A DNA stretch of 64,000 bases from Flavobacteriaceae bacterium YJPT1-3. GTDB taxonomy: Bacteria > Bacteroidota > Bacteroidia > Flavobacteriales > Flavobacteriaceae. Shown in pieces: positions 18,433 through 26,647 of the stretch. The notes below the pieces were generated by a model. The model was not told the DNA's origin and did no database searches. It saw nothing but the letters and a program-made list of their open reading frames with translations. The translations under genes and the position numbers were made by a program. The DNA lies in the NCBI GenBank assembly GCA_029866965.1, contig CP123444.1, forward strand, positions 2,663,501 through 2,727,500, read 5' to 3'. Position 1 is the first letter of the stretch. Each line of letters opens with the position of its first letter.

Positions 18433-18507
18433 ATGAACCGCTATCGACTCCTCCTTTCCGTTTCGATCTTCACCCCACTAACCCTGGGCATTACCCCTTT
18501 GGGGTAG
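18433..18507 (+). CDS. candidate 24-residue leader peptide of the thr operon
   Basis: ATG at 18433 opens a 24-codon frame ending at TAG 18505-18507. Its second half contains three Thr (ACC) and two Ile codons among thirteen (residues 12-24, SIFTPLTLGITPLG region), plus Leu and Pro. It starts about 13 bases after the predicted transcription start and ends inside the 3' arm of a stable hairpin. Thr/Ile-rich leaders control thrABC in enterobacteria by attenuation, so the position and content suggest an analogous role. The Thr/Ile density is modest and no canonical terminator hairpin is fused to the T run at 18532-18538. Treat it as a candidate. Confidence 0.42.
   Translation: MNRYRLLLSVSIFTPLTLGITPLG
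18492..18506 (+). promoter_or_regulatory. hairpin at the end of the leader peptide
   Basis: TACCCC (18492-18497), loop TTT, GGGGTA (18501-18506): a perfect 6-bp stem overlapping the leader stop codon. An alternative ACCCC at 18472-18476 could compete for the same GGGGT, giving mutually exclusive structures. A run of seven T residues lies 25 bases downstream. Confidence 0.45.
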
Positions 18508-18558
18508 CTATTCACATATTCGTCTCGTTCCTTTTTTTACATCCTTTAATACCCTAGC

Positions 18559-20994
18559 ATGCGCGTACTCAAATTTGGAGGTACTTCCGTTGGAAGTATC
18601 GAGAATATCAATCAAGTCCTCTCCATAGTCACAGAACAAACGGCACACAGTCCGCTGGCTGTGGTGGTTTCTGCCCTGGGAGGGGTCACCGATAAACTTC
18701 AGGAAAGCGGACTTCGGGCAGCCCAAAAAAAGGCGAGTTATCTCGAGGTATTGGAGTCGATCAAAGAGCAGCATTTTGCTTTCGCGAAAGCACTCACCTC
18801 AAAGGAAAAACTACCCGCGTTAGTAGACCTTCTTTCAGATCTGGAAGAATTACTTCAGGGCATCTATCTCATCAATGAATTGTCACCCAAAACGGTAGAT
18901 AAATTGCTCTCTTTTGGAGAACGTTGCTCCTCCCTCCTCCTCGCTGAAGCCTATACTGCTAAAGGCTCTCCGGTCGTTTTAAAAGATGCTCGCGAACTTA
19001 TTCTGACGGATGACAACCACACCAAGGCGGGAGTGCGCTACGACGAGACCTACCAAAATATACGAGCCTACTTTGAGGACCCCTCTGTGGCCCTAACGTT
19101 GATTCCCGGATTTATTGCACGTTCACAAAGCGGCAATACGAGCACACTAGGTCGTGGTGGTTCTGACTTTACAGCGGCCTTGATCGCTGCAGCTTTAGAG
19201 GTGGAACAATTGGAGATCTGGACCGATGTAAGCGGAATGTATACCGCCAACCCTAAACTAGTACGGCAAGCCCGGCCTATTCCTCAAATTTCCTATCAGG
19301 AGGCTATGGAGCTTTCGCATTTTGGTGCCAAGGTGTTGTATCCACCTACCCTGGTCCCTGTTTTGGCCAAGGGAATCCCGGTAGTAATTAAAAACACCCT
19401 GGACCCAGAGGCTACAGGAACGGTTATTCACCATGCTTTACCTACAGCAACCAATGCCATTCAAGGGATCAGTCATATTGGCGATATCGCCTTACTTACC
19501 CTCTCCGGAGGGGGTATGGTGGGTATTCCGGGCATATCCAAACGCTTGTTTGAGACCCTGGCCCTAGAGGCGATTAATGTTATTTTGATCACACAGGCCT
19601 CCAGTGAACACAGTATTTGCATTGGTATTATGCGCAGCGATGCACCCCGAGCTCAAGCAGCAATTAGTGCTACTTTTGAGCAGGAGATCAGTCTGGGGAA
19701 GATCGATCCGCTGGTCGTGGAAGAAGACCTGGCGATCATTGCCCTGGTGGGCGATCGCATGAAAAGTCATCAGGGCATCAGCGGAAAGATGTTCCAGACC
19801 CTGGGAAAAAACAACGTCAATATACGCGCCATCGCACAGGGCGCCAGTGAAAAGAACATTTCGGCCGTGATCGCTGAAAAAGACGTAAAAAAAGCTTTGA
19901 ATAGCTTGCACGAGCGCTTCTTTGAAGATCAGCGAAAACAACTTAATCTATTTGTCATGGGCGTAGGCAATGTAGGGAGTAAGCTACTGGCGCAGATCGA
20001 ACAACAGCGCAGCTTTCTCAAGAAACAGCTCAATCTCAATGTTCGGGTGCTGGGCTTATCCAATTCCCGTACCATGGTTCTCGACGGCATGGGCATCGAC
20101 TTAAAACAATGGGAGGACCGACTCCATTCAGGAGAACCGGCTGATCTGGATCGCTTTCGCGAAAGCGCCATCGCCATGAATAAACGCAACAGCATTTTTG
20201 TAGATATCACGGCCAACGAAGCGGTTGCTCTGTGCTACGCTGACTACCTGCGGAATAGCATAGCGGTGGTCGCCTGCAATAAGATCGCAGCCGCCTCTGA
20301 GTACTCCACCTACGCCAATTTAAAACGGTTAAGTCGGGAATACAATGCCCCCTTCCTCTTTGAGACCAATGTGGGAGCCGGGCTGCCCATCATTGATACC
20401 TTAAGTAATCTGATCGCTTCCGGCGACCAGATTCGCTCCATACAGGCCGTGTTGAGTGGGAGTTTAAATTTTGTATTCAATCATTTCCAGCCCGGTGGGA
20501 ATTTTCACGATGTGGTCATGCAAGCCAAGGAGGAAGGTTATACAGAACCGGATCCGAGAATTGATCTCAGTGGTGTGGATGTGGCTCGCAAGATTCTGAT
20601 TTTGGCCCGAGAAAGTGGTCTCAAAATGGATTTGGAGGACATCGAGAATCAACCTTTCCTCACCGAAAAGAATTTAAAAAGCGTAAGTGTCGATCACTTT
20701 TTTGAGACCTTGACAGAGGATGCGGCTCATTTTGAAGCCCTGGTACAAGACGCTCATCAACACGGGAAACGACTCAAATACGTCGCACAGCTGAAAAACG
20801 GTAAGGCCAGTGTAGGACTGCAAGCGGTGGGCCCGGAACACCCCTTTTACAATCTGGAAGGCAAAGACAATATCGTACTCTTTTACACCGATCGATATCC
20901 TGATCAGCCCCTGATCGTGAAGGGTGCTGGTGCGGGAGGAGATGTTACCGCCAGTGGTCTGTTTTCAGACATCATCCGATTGCGTACCTTCTAA
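18559..20994 (+). CDS. thrA: bifunctional aspartate kinase / homoserine dehydrogenase I
   Basis: 811 residues, the normal length. The aspartokinase domain (about 1-290) opens with VLKFGGTSVGS and has LGRGGSDFTAALIAAAL. Tandem ACT regulatory domains follow (about 310-460, LSGGGMVGIPGISKRLFETL and ALVGDRMKSHQGISGKMF). The homoserine dehydrogenase domain (about 465-811) starts at LFVMGVGNVGSKL and includes FETNVGAGLPIIDTL. It performs steps one and three from aspartate toward threonine. It is the first gene of thrA-thrB-thrC, with 8-11 bases before thrB. Two perfect palindrome copies lie within it, read in different frames (AFAKA and RFRES). Confidence 0.97.
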   Translation: MRVLKFGGTSVGSIENINQVLSIVTEQTAHSPLAVVVSALGGVTDKLQESGLRAAQKKASYLEVLESIKEQHFAFAKALTSKEKLPALVDLLSDLEELLQGIYLINELSPKTVDKLLSFGERCSSLLLAEAYTAKGSPVVLKDARELILTDDNHTKAGVRYDETYQNIRAYFEDPSVALTLIPGFIARSQSGNTSTLGRGGSDFTAALIAAALEVEQLEIWTDVSGMYTANPKLVRQARPIPQISYQEAMELSHFGAKVLYPPTLVPVLAKGIPVVIKNTLDPEATGTVIHHALPTATNAIQGISHIGDIALLTLSGGGMVGIPGISKRLFETLALEAINVILITQASSEHSICIGIMRSDAPRAQAAISATFEQEISLGKIDPLVVEEDLAIIALVGDRMKSHQGISGKMFQTLGKNNVNIRAIAQGASEKNISAVIAEKDVKKALNSLHERFFEDQRKQLNLFVMGVGNVGSKLLAQIEQQRSFLKKQLNLNVRVLGLSNSRTMVLDGMGIDLKQWEDRLHSGEPADLDRFRESAIAMNKRNSIFVDITANEAVALCYADYLRNSIAVVACNKIAAASEYSTYANLKRLSREYNAPFLFETNVGAGLPIIDTLSNLIASGDQIRSIQAVLSGSLNFVFNHFQPGGNFHDVVMQAKEEGYTEPDPRIDLSGVDVARKILILARESGLKMDLEDIENQPFLTEKNLKSVSVDHFFETLTEDAAHFEALVQDAHQHGKRLKYVAQLKNGKASVGLQAVGPEHPFYNLEGKDNIVLFYTDRYPDQPLIVKGAGAGGDVTASGLFSDIIRLRTF
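18778..18791. repeat. GCTTTCGCGAAAGC palindrome, in thrA (first)
   Basis: Exact copy at codons 74-78 of thrA, frame AFAKA. Confidence 0.9.
20153..20166. repeat. GCTTTCGCGAAAGC palindrome, in thrA (second)
   Basis: Exact copy within thrA, shifted by one base relative to the first copy so that it encodes RFRES. This shows that the DNA, not the peptide, is conserved. Confidence 0.9.
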
Positions 20995-21005
20995 GGCTGA
21001 AAGTG

Positions 21006-21941
21006 ATGAAAAAAGAAGTTCGCGTTTTTTCCCCAGCCACCGTTGCCAATGTCAATTGTGGTTTTGATCTGCTTGGATTTGCCATCCAGGGGATAGGCGA
21101 TGAGATGATCCTGCGGAAAACCAGCAAAAAGGGAGAGGTTAGCATAAAAACCATACACGGGGCAACATTGCCCCTGGAGCCGGAGCGCAATGTGGCCGGA
21201 GTAGCTGCTCGGGCCATGCTACAGGCCACTCAAGCGCCTTTCGGAGTGGAATTGGAGCTGTATAAGAACATCCAGACCGGAAGCGGGATTGGTAGCAGTG
21301 CAGCCAGTGCGGCAGGAGCGGTCGTAGGCATCAATCAGTTTTTGGATCAACCGGTCGATCGTTTGGAACTGACAAGATGGGCTATGAAAGGAGAAGCGGT
21401 GGCGAGCGGTAACGAGCATGCAGACAATGTGGCTCCCAGCATCTATGGAGGAATTACCCTGATCTGCAGTTATGAGCCCTTACAGATAATACAGTTACCG
21501 GTACCCGAAGCGCTTTATGTGACCGTGATCCATCCGCAGATCAAGATCGAGACCAAAGCAGCTCGTGCTAAACTGCCTGAATCAGTTCCTTTGAAAAAGG
21601 CGATTCGCCAAAGCGGCCACCTGGCCGGATTTGTATCTGCGCTGTACACGAGCGATTATGAATTGATGAAAAGTACGGCTCAGGATATATTGATTGAACC
21701 CCATCGAAAATCATCCATCCCTGAATTCGATAGGCTCCGGAAAGAGGCGCTTGATCAAGGAGCCCTGGTCTTTGGAATCAGCGGTTCAGGACCTTCAATT
21801 TTTGCTTTAAGTAAAGGCAATGAAACAGCTATAAACGTAGAATATAAGTTAAAATCAATCATTCAATCCCTTGACCTGGACGTTCAAAGCTATTCCGGTA
21901 AAATCTGCACTCAGGGCAGTTATATATGTTCCCACTCATGA
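21006..21941 (+). CDS. thrB: homoserine kinase
   Basis: GHMP kinase of 311 residues from ATG 21006; a GTG directly before it is possible but unneeded. Motifs: FSPATVANVNCGFDLLGFA (N-terminal substrate motif), GSGIGSSAASAAGAVVG (ATP-binding P-loop of GHMP kinases), and VFGISGSGPSIFAL near the C terminus. It phosphorylates homoserine with ATP. It lies 11 bases after thrA, and its TGA overlaps the thrC start (ATGA), indicating translational coupling within the operon. Confidence 0.96.
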   Translation: MKKEVRVFSPATVANVNCGFDLLGFAIQGIGDEMILRKTSKKGEVSIKTIHGATLPLEPERNVAGVAARAMLQATQAPFGVELELYKNIQTGSGIGSSAASAAGAVVGINQFLDQPVDRLELTRWAMKGEAVASGNEHADNVAPSIYGGITLICSYEPLQIIQLPVPEALYVTVIHPQIKIETKAARAKLPESVPLKKAIRQSGHLAGFVSALYTSDYELMKSTAQDILIEPHRKSSIPEFDRLRKEALDQGALVFGISGSGPSIFALSKGNETAINVEYKLKSIIQSLDLDVQSYSGKICTQGSYICSHS

Positions 21942-23236
21942 TGTTCTATTCCTTAAACGGTCAATCGGTTAAAGTCCCTTTTCATCAGGCAGTCGTCCAA
22001 AGTATCGCTCCGGATCGCGGACTTTATTTCCCGGAAGCTATACCCCGTTTACCCGCTTCTTTCTTTGAAAACATCCAGAGTATAAGCGATCAGGAGGTGG
22101 CTTTTAGCGCAATGGCACCTTTTGTAGGCGGTAGTCTGACCGAACAAGAACTTAGGGATATACTGTTGGATGTATTGTCCTTTGATTTTCCGCTGGTATC
22201 GCTGAATGATCGCATTAGCACCTTAGAACTGTTTCACGGTCCTACCATGGCTTTTAAAGATGTAGGCGCCCGATTTATGGCACGTTGTCTGGGTCATTTC
22301 ACCAAACGGGATCCGAAGTCCAAAGAAGTGACCGTTCTGGTCGCGACCAGTGGGGACACCGGGGGTGCCGTGGCCCGCGGTTTTCTGAATGTACCCGGGG
22401 TTAAAGTCATCATTCTTTATCCCAGGGGAAAGGTGAGTGAGATTCAGGAAAAGCAATTGACCACCCTGGGCGCCAACATCAGGGCTTTGGAAGTAGACGG
22501 TGTTTTTGATGATTGCCAGCGTATGGTGAAAAAGGCTTTTCAAGATGACATACTCCAGCGGCACTTTCAACTGACTTCGGCCAACAGCATCAATGTGGCC
22601 CGTTGGCTACCGCAAATGATCTACTATTTGTTGGCTTATAAAAAAGCCGGCAAAGAAAAGCTCGTGTTCTCCGTACCCAGCGGGAATTTTGGAAATATTT
22701 GCGCCGGAATGGTCGCTCATAAAATGGGCATGCCCGTACAGCAATTCATTGCTTCCGTCAACAGCAATGCGGTGGTTCCCCACTTTATGAAGACTCAAAC
22801 CTATACTCCACGACCGGCGGTGGCAACCATCAGCAATGCCATGGATGTGGGAGATCCCAGCAATTTTGTGCGCATTCTCGAACTTTTTGAGCAGAATTTC
22901 GGGATGCTTTCGCGAAAGCTGACTTCGTATTCGTTCAGTGATACGGAAACCCGCCGCGCGATGAAAGAACTCTATTCGCACTTTTCGTACGTGGCCGATC
23001 CGCATGGTGCTGTGGGCTATCTCGGACTCCAAAAATACCTCGATCAGCATCCAGAAGTCAATGGAGTTTTTTTGGAAACTGCCCATCCGGTAAAGTTTCT
23101 GAACGTCGTTGAACAAGTGATCCAGAAAGAACTCCCGCTCCCCGATCAGATCGCCGCGCTGATGCCTCGAAAAAAGCAGGCCACCGCTGTTGGCAGTTAT
23201 GAAGAATTCCAGTCATTTTTACTGAGCGAAGTCTAA
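21938..23236 (+). CDS. thrC: threonine synthase
   Basis: The start is chosen at ATG 21938 because it forms the classic ATGA overlap with the thrB stop; an ATG at 21926 is further inside thrB. The 432-residue protein has the N-terminal MFYSLNGQSVKVPFHQAV of the longer ThrC class and the PLP lysine K107 in TMAFKDVGARF. ATSGDTGGAVARGF and SVPSGNFGNICAG bind the cofactor phosphate. It converts O-phosphohomoserine to threonine. It is the last thr gene. A palindrome copy at 22906 encodes LSRKL. Confidence 0.96.
   Translation: MMFYSLNGQSVKVPFHQAVVQSIAPDRGLYFPEAIPRLPASFFENIQSISDQEVAFSAMAPFVGGSLTEQELRDILLDVLSFDFPLVSLNDRISTLELFHGPTMAFKDVGARFMARCLGHFTKRDPKSKEVTVLVATSGDTGGAVARGFLNVPGVKVIILYPRGKVSEIQEKQLTTLGANIRALEVDGVFDDCQRMVKKAFQDDILQRHFQLTSANSINVARWLPQMIYYLLAYKKAGKEKLVFSVPSGNFGNICAGMVAHKMGMPVQQFIASVNSNAVVPHFMKTQTYTPRPAVATISNAMDVGDPSNFVRILELFEQNFGMLSRKLTSYSFSDTETRRAMKELYSHFSYVADPHGAVGYLGLQKYLDQHPEVNGVFLETAHPVKFLNVVEQVIQKELPLPDQIAALMPRKKQATAVGSYEEFQSFLLSEV
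22906..22919. repeat. GCTTTCGCGAAAGC palindrome, in thrC
   Basis: Exact copy inside thrC in the third possible reading frame (MLSRKL). Confidence 0.9.
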
Positions 23237-23256
23237 GTTTTCGGCAATGATTTCAA

Positions 23257-23264
23257 TACATTTG
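23257..23264 (+). promoter_or_regulatory. putative -7 box of gcvT
   Basis: TACATTTG matches TAnnTTTG, 21 bases before the gcvT ATG. The -33 region has only a T-rich stretch, so the promoter is tentative. It would separate gcvT from the thr operon. Confidence 0.4.
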
Positions 23265-23285
23265 TGGCCAAATTAAAGATGGATC

Positions 23286-24371
23286 ATGAAGAATACTGCG
23301 CTTAGCCATATACACGAGCAATTAGGAGCTAAAATGGTGCCTTTTGCCGGATACAATATGCCTGTTCAATACGAAGGTGTGAATGCCGAACACGAGACTG
23401 TACGCCAAGGCGTAGGTGTTTTTGATGTTTCCCATATGGGCGAGTTTTTGGTACAGGGAGAAGGAGCCTTAGCATTGCTCCAATACGTGTGCTCCAATGA
23501 TATTTCTAAGCTAAGCCCCGGGCGCGCTCAATACAACTGTTTTCCGAATGAAAGCGGCGGGATCGTAGACGACTTGATCGTCTATCACATCCGGGAAAAT
23601 GAATATCTACTCGTCGTTAATGCGAGCAATATTGAGAAAGACTGGGCCTGGTTAGAAAAGCAGAACCGTTTTGGCGCCACGCTCAAGAATATCTCCGAAG
23701 ACTATTCTCTTTTGGCCATTCAAGGTCCCAAGGCGGTTGAGGCTATGCAATCACTGACAGAGGTTGATCTAAACGGGATCAAATTTTACCACTTTGAAGT
23801 GGCTCCCTTCGCCGGATTGGATTATGTGATCATCAGTGCCACGGGCTATACCGGCAGTGGAGGTTTTGAGATCTACTGCAAAAATGATCAGGTCGAGCAG
23901 CTCTGGACTCGGGTTATGGAAGCCGGTGCTTCCTACGGGATCAAACCCATCGGTCTGGCCGCGCGGGATACCTTACGCCTGGAAATGGGCTATTGTTTGT
24001 ACGGCAATGATATTGACGACACTACCTCACCTATTGAAGCCGGTTTAGGATGGATCACCAAATTCAATAAAGACTTCATCAATGCTGATGCGCTCCAAAA
24101 AGAAAAAGAAGCGGGGCCCAAGCGAAAATTGGTCGGATTTGAATTGGAAGAACGCGGTATTCCCCGTCACGGTTACGACATCGTTGATGAAGAAGGCCAG
24201 GTCATTGGCGTGGTTACCAGTGGCACCATGGGGCCCAGTGTGAATAAACCCATTGGCTTGGGTTACGTACCTACCGCTTTAGCGAAACCGGGAAGTCAAA
24301 TTCATATTCAAATACGCAAGAAAGCACTACTCGCTACCGTTGTAGCCTTGCCATTCTATAAAGCGCAATAA
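23286..24371 (+). CDS. gcvT: aminomethyltransferase (glycine cleavage system T protein)
   Basis: 361 residues, normal for GcvT. Key stretches: [30 protein letters not shown] (contains the catalytic Asp region), [19 protein letters not shown], and [20 protein letters not shown] for folate binding. It transfers the methylene group from the aminomethyl-lipoyl H protein to tetrahydrofolate, releasing ammonia. The other gcv genes are not in the window, though lpdA, which provides the L protein function, is present at 39896. Confidence 0.96.
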   Translation: MKNTALSHIHEQLGAKMVPFAGYNMPVQYEGVNAEHETVRQGVGVFDVSHMGEFLVQGEGALALLQYVCSNDISKLSPGRAQYNCFPNESGGIVDDLIVYHIRENEYLLVVNASNIEKDWAWLEKQNRFGATLKNISEDYSLLAIQGPKAVEAMQSLTEVDLNGIKFYHFEVAPFAGLDYVIISATGYTGSGGFEIYCKNDQVEQLWTRVMEAGASYGIKPIGLAARDTLRLEMGYCLYGNDIDDTTSPIEAGLGWITKFNKDFINADALQKEKEAGPKRKLVGFELEERGIPRHGYDIVDEEGQVIGVVTSGTMGPSVNKPIGLGYVPTALAKPGSQIHIQIRKKALLATVVALPFYKAQ

Positions 24372-24472
24372 TCACAAACACCAGTAATTAGCTGCTGGCG
24401 GCAGCGCTGTGCCCTACGAACTCATTTTTAAATCGGTCGATCATCGCTTACAAGAAGTCATCTAAAAAAGTT

Positions 24473-25282
24473 TTGATCCTGGGAGCCAGTGGCTTTCTGG
24501 GTGGGTCGCTCTATAAAGAATTGTACCGCTTTTACGATACTCATGGCACTTATCACTCCGGCCGTATTTACGATGATAATCAGCACTTCCATCATTACGA
24601 TATGGCTGAAGATGACCTTCGAGAACTCCTGTATCAGCTTAAACCACAATGGATCATCTCGGCGTTACGGGGAAATTTCGACGCCCAGATCGAAGCCCAT
24701 CAGCAATTGCTGGACTATGCGCTTAATGAAAGCTGTAAATTGATCTTTTTATCTTCGGCCAATGTGTTTGATGCGTTTACCAATTATCCCTCATATGAAA
24801 TGGATAAAACACTGTCTGAGAGTATCTACGGGAAACTGAAGATCCGTTGTGAAAATCTCTTACTCCGCAATTTACCCGAAGATCGCTACGTGATCGCCAG
24901 ATTGCCCATGGTGTTCGGCAGGAACTCCCCCCGATTGAAAGAGATCAAAAACCTGATCCTTACTCATGAGCCTGTGGAAGTATTCCCACATCTCATCATC
25001 AACACCACCACAGACAGTAAGGTGAGTCAGCAAATCCACTACATCATCAATCGCGATCTGAGTGGCATCTTTCATTTAGGCAGTCAGGATCTGATTCATC
25101 ATAAAGAACTCATCAGTGAATTGGTAGGGGTGATGGAAACCGGAGGCACAACTGCGCAATACATGAATGTTTATACGTCCAACTTTGATCGCTATCTGGC
25201 CGTTCTGCCGAAGGACAATAAGCTCCCACGACATTTACAGATCACCAATGACGAGGTGGTCGAAGCCAGTCAAATACTGTAA
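24473..25282 (+). CDS. NAD-dependent epimerase/dehydratase-like sugar nucleotide-binding protein, start uncertain
   Basis: About 269 residues of an extended short-chain dehydrogenase (RmlD-like). The nucleotide motif LGASGFLGG is at the very start, LIFLSSANVFDAF is the usual Ser/Tyr region, and YEMDKTLSESIYGKLKIRCENLL contains YGKLK in the place of YxxxK. The nearest usable start is TTG 24473, which would remove the first beta strand residues KKV. The frame is open upstream to 24392 (SSKKVLILGASG), but no ATG, GTG or TTG occurs there, so the real start may be a non-standard codon (CTG 24392/24395 or ATC 24440/24443) or the base call may be wrong. The family commonly follows gcvT in flavobacteria. 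Substrate is unknown. Confidence 0.7.
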   Translation: MILGASGFLGGSLYKELYRFYDTHGTYHSGRIYDDNQHFHHYDMAEDDLRELLYQLKPQWIISALRGNFDAQIEAHQQLLDYALNESCKLIFLSSANVFDAFTNYPSYEMDKTLSESIYGKLKIRCENLLLRNLPEDRYVIARLPMVFGRNSPRLKEIKNLILTHEPVEVFPHLIINTTTDSKVSQQIHYIINRDLSGIFHLGSQDLIHHKELISELVGVMETGGTTAQYMNVYTSNFDRYLAVLPKDNKLPRHLQITNDEVVEASQIL

Positions 25283-25311
25283 GTGCAGCCAATCTCAATC
25301 TTTCGTTAAAT

Positions 25312-25325
25312 GCTTTCGCGAAAGC
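25312..25325. repeat. GCTTTCGCGAAAGC palindrome, intergenic copy
   Basis: Exact copy in the 91-base gap between the epimerase-like gene and the pterin dehydratase gene. Confidence 0.9.
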
Positions 25326-25373
25326 GTGGTCTTGCTTAACTTAAACGAGTTCACCTATAAAAAATCAAGAATC

Positions 25374-25661
25374 ATGAAAAAATTATCCGAAGCCGAAATT
25401 CAGGCTAAACTTCAGAATCTGGAGGGTTGGGAGTATGCAGACCAGGCCATACATACCTCTTTTGTATTTGAAAATTTTAAAGAAGCCTGGGCGAGCATGA
25501 CCCGTATCGCCTTCGAAGCCGAAATTCAAGGCCATCATCCGGATTGGAGTAATGTTTACAATGAATTGAATATTTCCTTGAGTACCCACGATGCGGATGG
25601 AGTCACGGAAAAAGACTTTAAACTGGCCAAAACTATAGAAGAAATCTTAGGTGGTGAGTAA
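25374..25661 (+). CDS. phhB: 4a-hydroxytetrahydrobiopterin dehydratase (PCD/PhhB)
   Basis: The 95-residue product, started at ATG 25374 where MKKLSEAEIQAKL matches the family, contains the PCD core EAEIQGHHPDWSNVYN with the active-site pair H54-H55 and W58. The C-terminal THDADGVTEKDFKLAK carries the third conserved His. It dehydrates 4a-hydroxytetrahydropterin, supporting phenylalanine hydroxylase-type enzymes. A much longer frame opens upstream at 25167 inside the previous gene and is not credible. Cytoplasmic, no obvious operon partner. Confidence 0.94.
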   Translation: MKKLSEAEIQAKLQNLEGWEYADQAIHTSFVFENFKEAWASMTRIAFEAEIQGHHPDWSNVYNELNISLSTHDADGVTEKDFKLAKTIEEILGGE

Positions 25662-25706
25662 GGCGTATTTCGACACTTTCCTATTTAGACTTCGCGCTTA
25701 GTTTGC

Positions 25707-25714
25707 TATTTTTG
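25707..25714 (+). promoter_or_regulatory. putative -7 box of the yebC-like gene
   Basis: TATTTTTG matches TAnnTTTG exactly, 19 bases before the ATG at 25734. A weak TTT lies about 20 bases upstream. Confidence 0.45.
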
Positions 25715-25733
25715 ATCGGAAATAATTTTCAAT

Positions 25734-26465
25734 ATGGGAAGAGCATTTGAATTTAGAAAAGCGCGTAAAATGAAGCGCTGGGCGGCCATGAGTAAGGCCT
25801 TTACACGTATCGGTAAAGATATTGTTATGGCGGTCAAAGAAGGAGGTCCTGATCCGGATACCAATGCCCGTCTACGTGCCGTAATTCAGAATGCGAAGAG
25901 TGTCAATATGCCCAAAGACAATATCGAGCGTGCCATCAAACGCGCCAGTGATAAGAATCAGGGTGATTATAAAGAGGTTCTGTTTGAAGGCTACGCGCCA
26001 CACGGGATTGCCGTACTTATTGAAACTGCCACAGACAACAATACACGTACCGTAGCCAACGTACGCTCCTACTTCAATAAGTGTGACGGAAGTCTGGGAG
26101 TATCCGGTTCGGTGTCGTTCATGTTTGACCATACCTGCAATTTCCGCATCAATGGAGCCGATCTTGATCTTGAGGAGCTGGAATTGGAATTGATCGATCA
26201 CGGGGTGGAAGAAATCTTTGAAGATGAAGATGGGGTTATGATCTATGCACCTTTTGAAAGTTTTGGCGCCATTCAAAGCGAATTAGAGAGTCGGGATATA
26301 GAAATTCTATCCTCCGGATTCGAATGGATACCGCAAGTGACCAAACCCCTCTCCAAAGAAGAGGAAGAAGAAGTGAATGTCTTGTTGGAAAAAATCGAGG
26401 AAGACGATGACGTCCAGAATGTGTACCACACCATGCAGGAAAGCGAAACCGCGGAGGATTGCTGA
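25734..26465 (+). CDS. YebC/PmpR family DNA-binding regulator (TACO1-like translation factor)
   Basis: 243 residues, typical for the family. Conserved N terminus MGRAFEFRKARKMKRWAAMSKAFTRIGKDI, then DPDTNARLRAVIQNAKSVNMPKDNIERAIKRA and the EGYAPHGIAVLIETATDNNTRTVANVRS block. The C-terminal third is acidic. Members have been described both as transcriptional regulators (PmpR) and as ribosome-associated factors that relieve stalling at proline stretches. Which applies here cannot be told from sequence. Confidence 0.94.
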   Translation: MGRAFEFRKARKMKRWAAMSKAFTRIGKDIVMAVKEGGPDPDTNARLRAVIQNAKSVNMPKDNIERAIKRASDKNQGDYKEVLFEGYAPHGIAVLIETATDNNTRTVANVRSYFNKCDGSLGVSGSVSFMFDHTCNFRINGADLDLEELELELIDHGVEEIFEDEDGVMIYAPFESFGAIQSELESRDIEILSSGFEWIPQVTKPLSKEEEEEVNVLLEKIEEDDDVQNVYHTMQESETAEDC

Positions 26466-26586
26466 ATTCTCAGTATATTCGAATTTCACTAAAGTATTCT
26501 CAAATATTGTTGCACTGGTTGCGATATTTCTATATCACCAAGCGGACACTTCGTTTATATCCGACTTATCCTTACCTTGCACTTTT

Positions 26587-26619
26587 CTAAAAGCTTTTTG
26601 GTCAAAATGACCCTTTTAG
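26587..26619 (+). repeat. nested inverted repeat before the FabH-like gene
   Basis: CTAAAAG (26587-26593) pairs with CTTTTAG (26613-26619), and inside them GGTCA (26600-26604) pairs with TGACC (26608-26612) around AAA, leaving a 6-base bulge on one side. It sits 28 bases before the ATG. It has no terminal T run, so it is more likely a 5' UTR or operator structure than a terminator. Confidence 0.4.
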
Positions 26620-26647
26620 ACAAGCTGAACCCGTTTTTGATCCCTTT

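Noticed and set aside
18508..18558. Classical attenuator terminator before thrA
   Set aside because: The T run at 18532-18538 is not preceded by a contiguous stem-loop, so only a candidate leader hairpin is reported.
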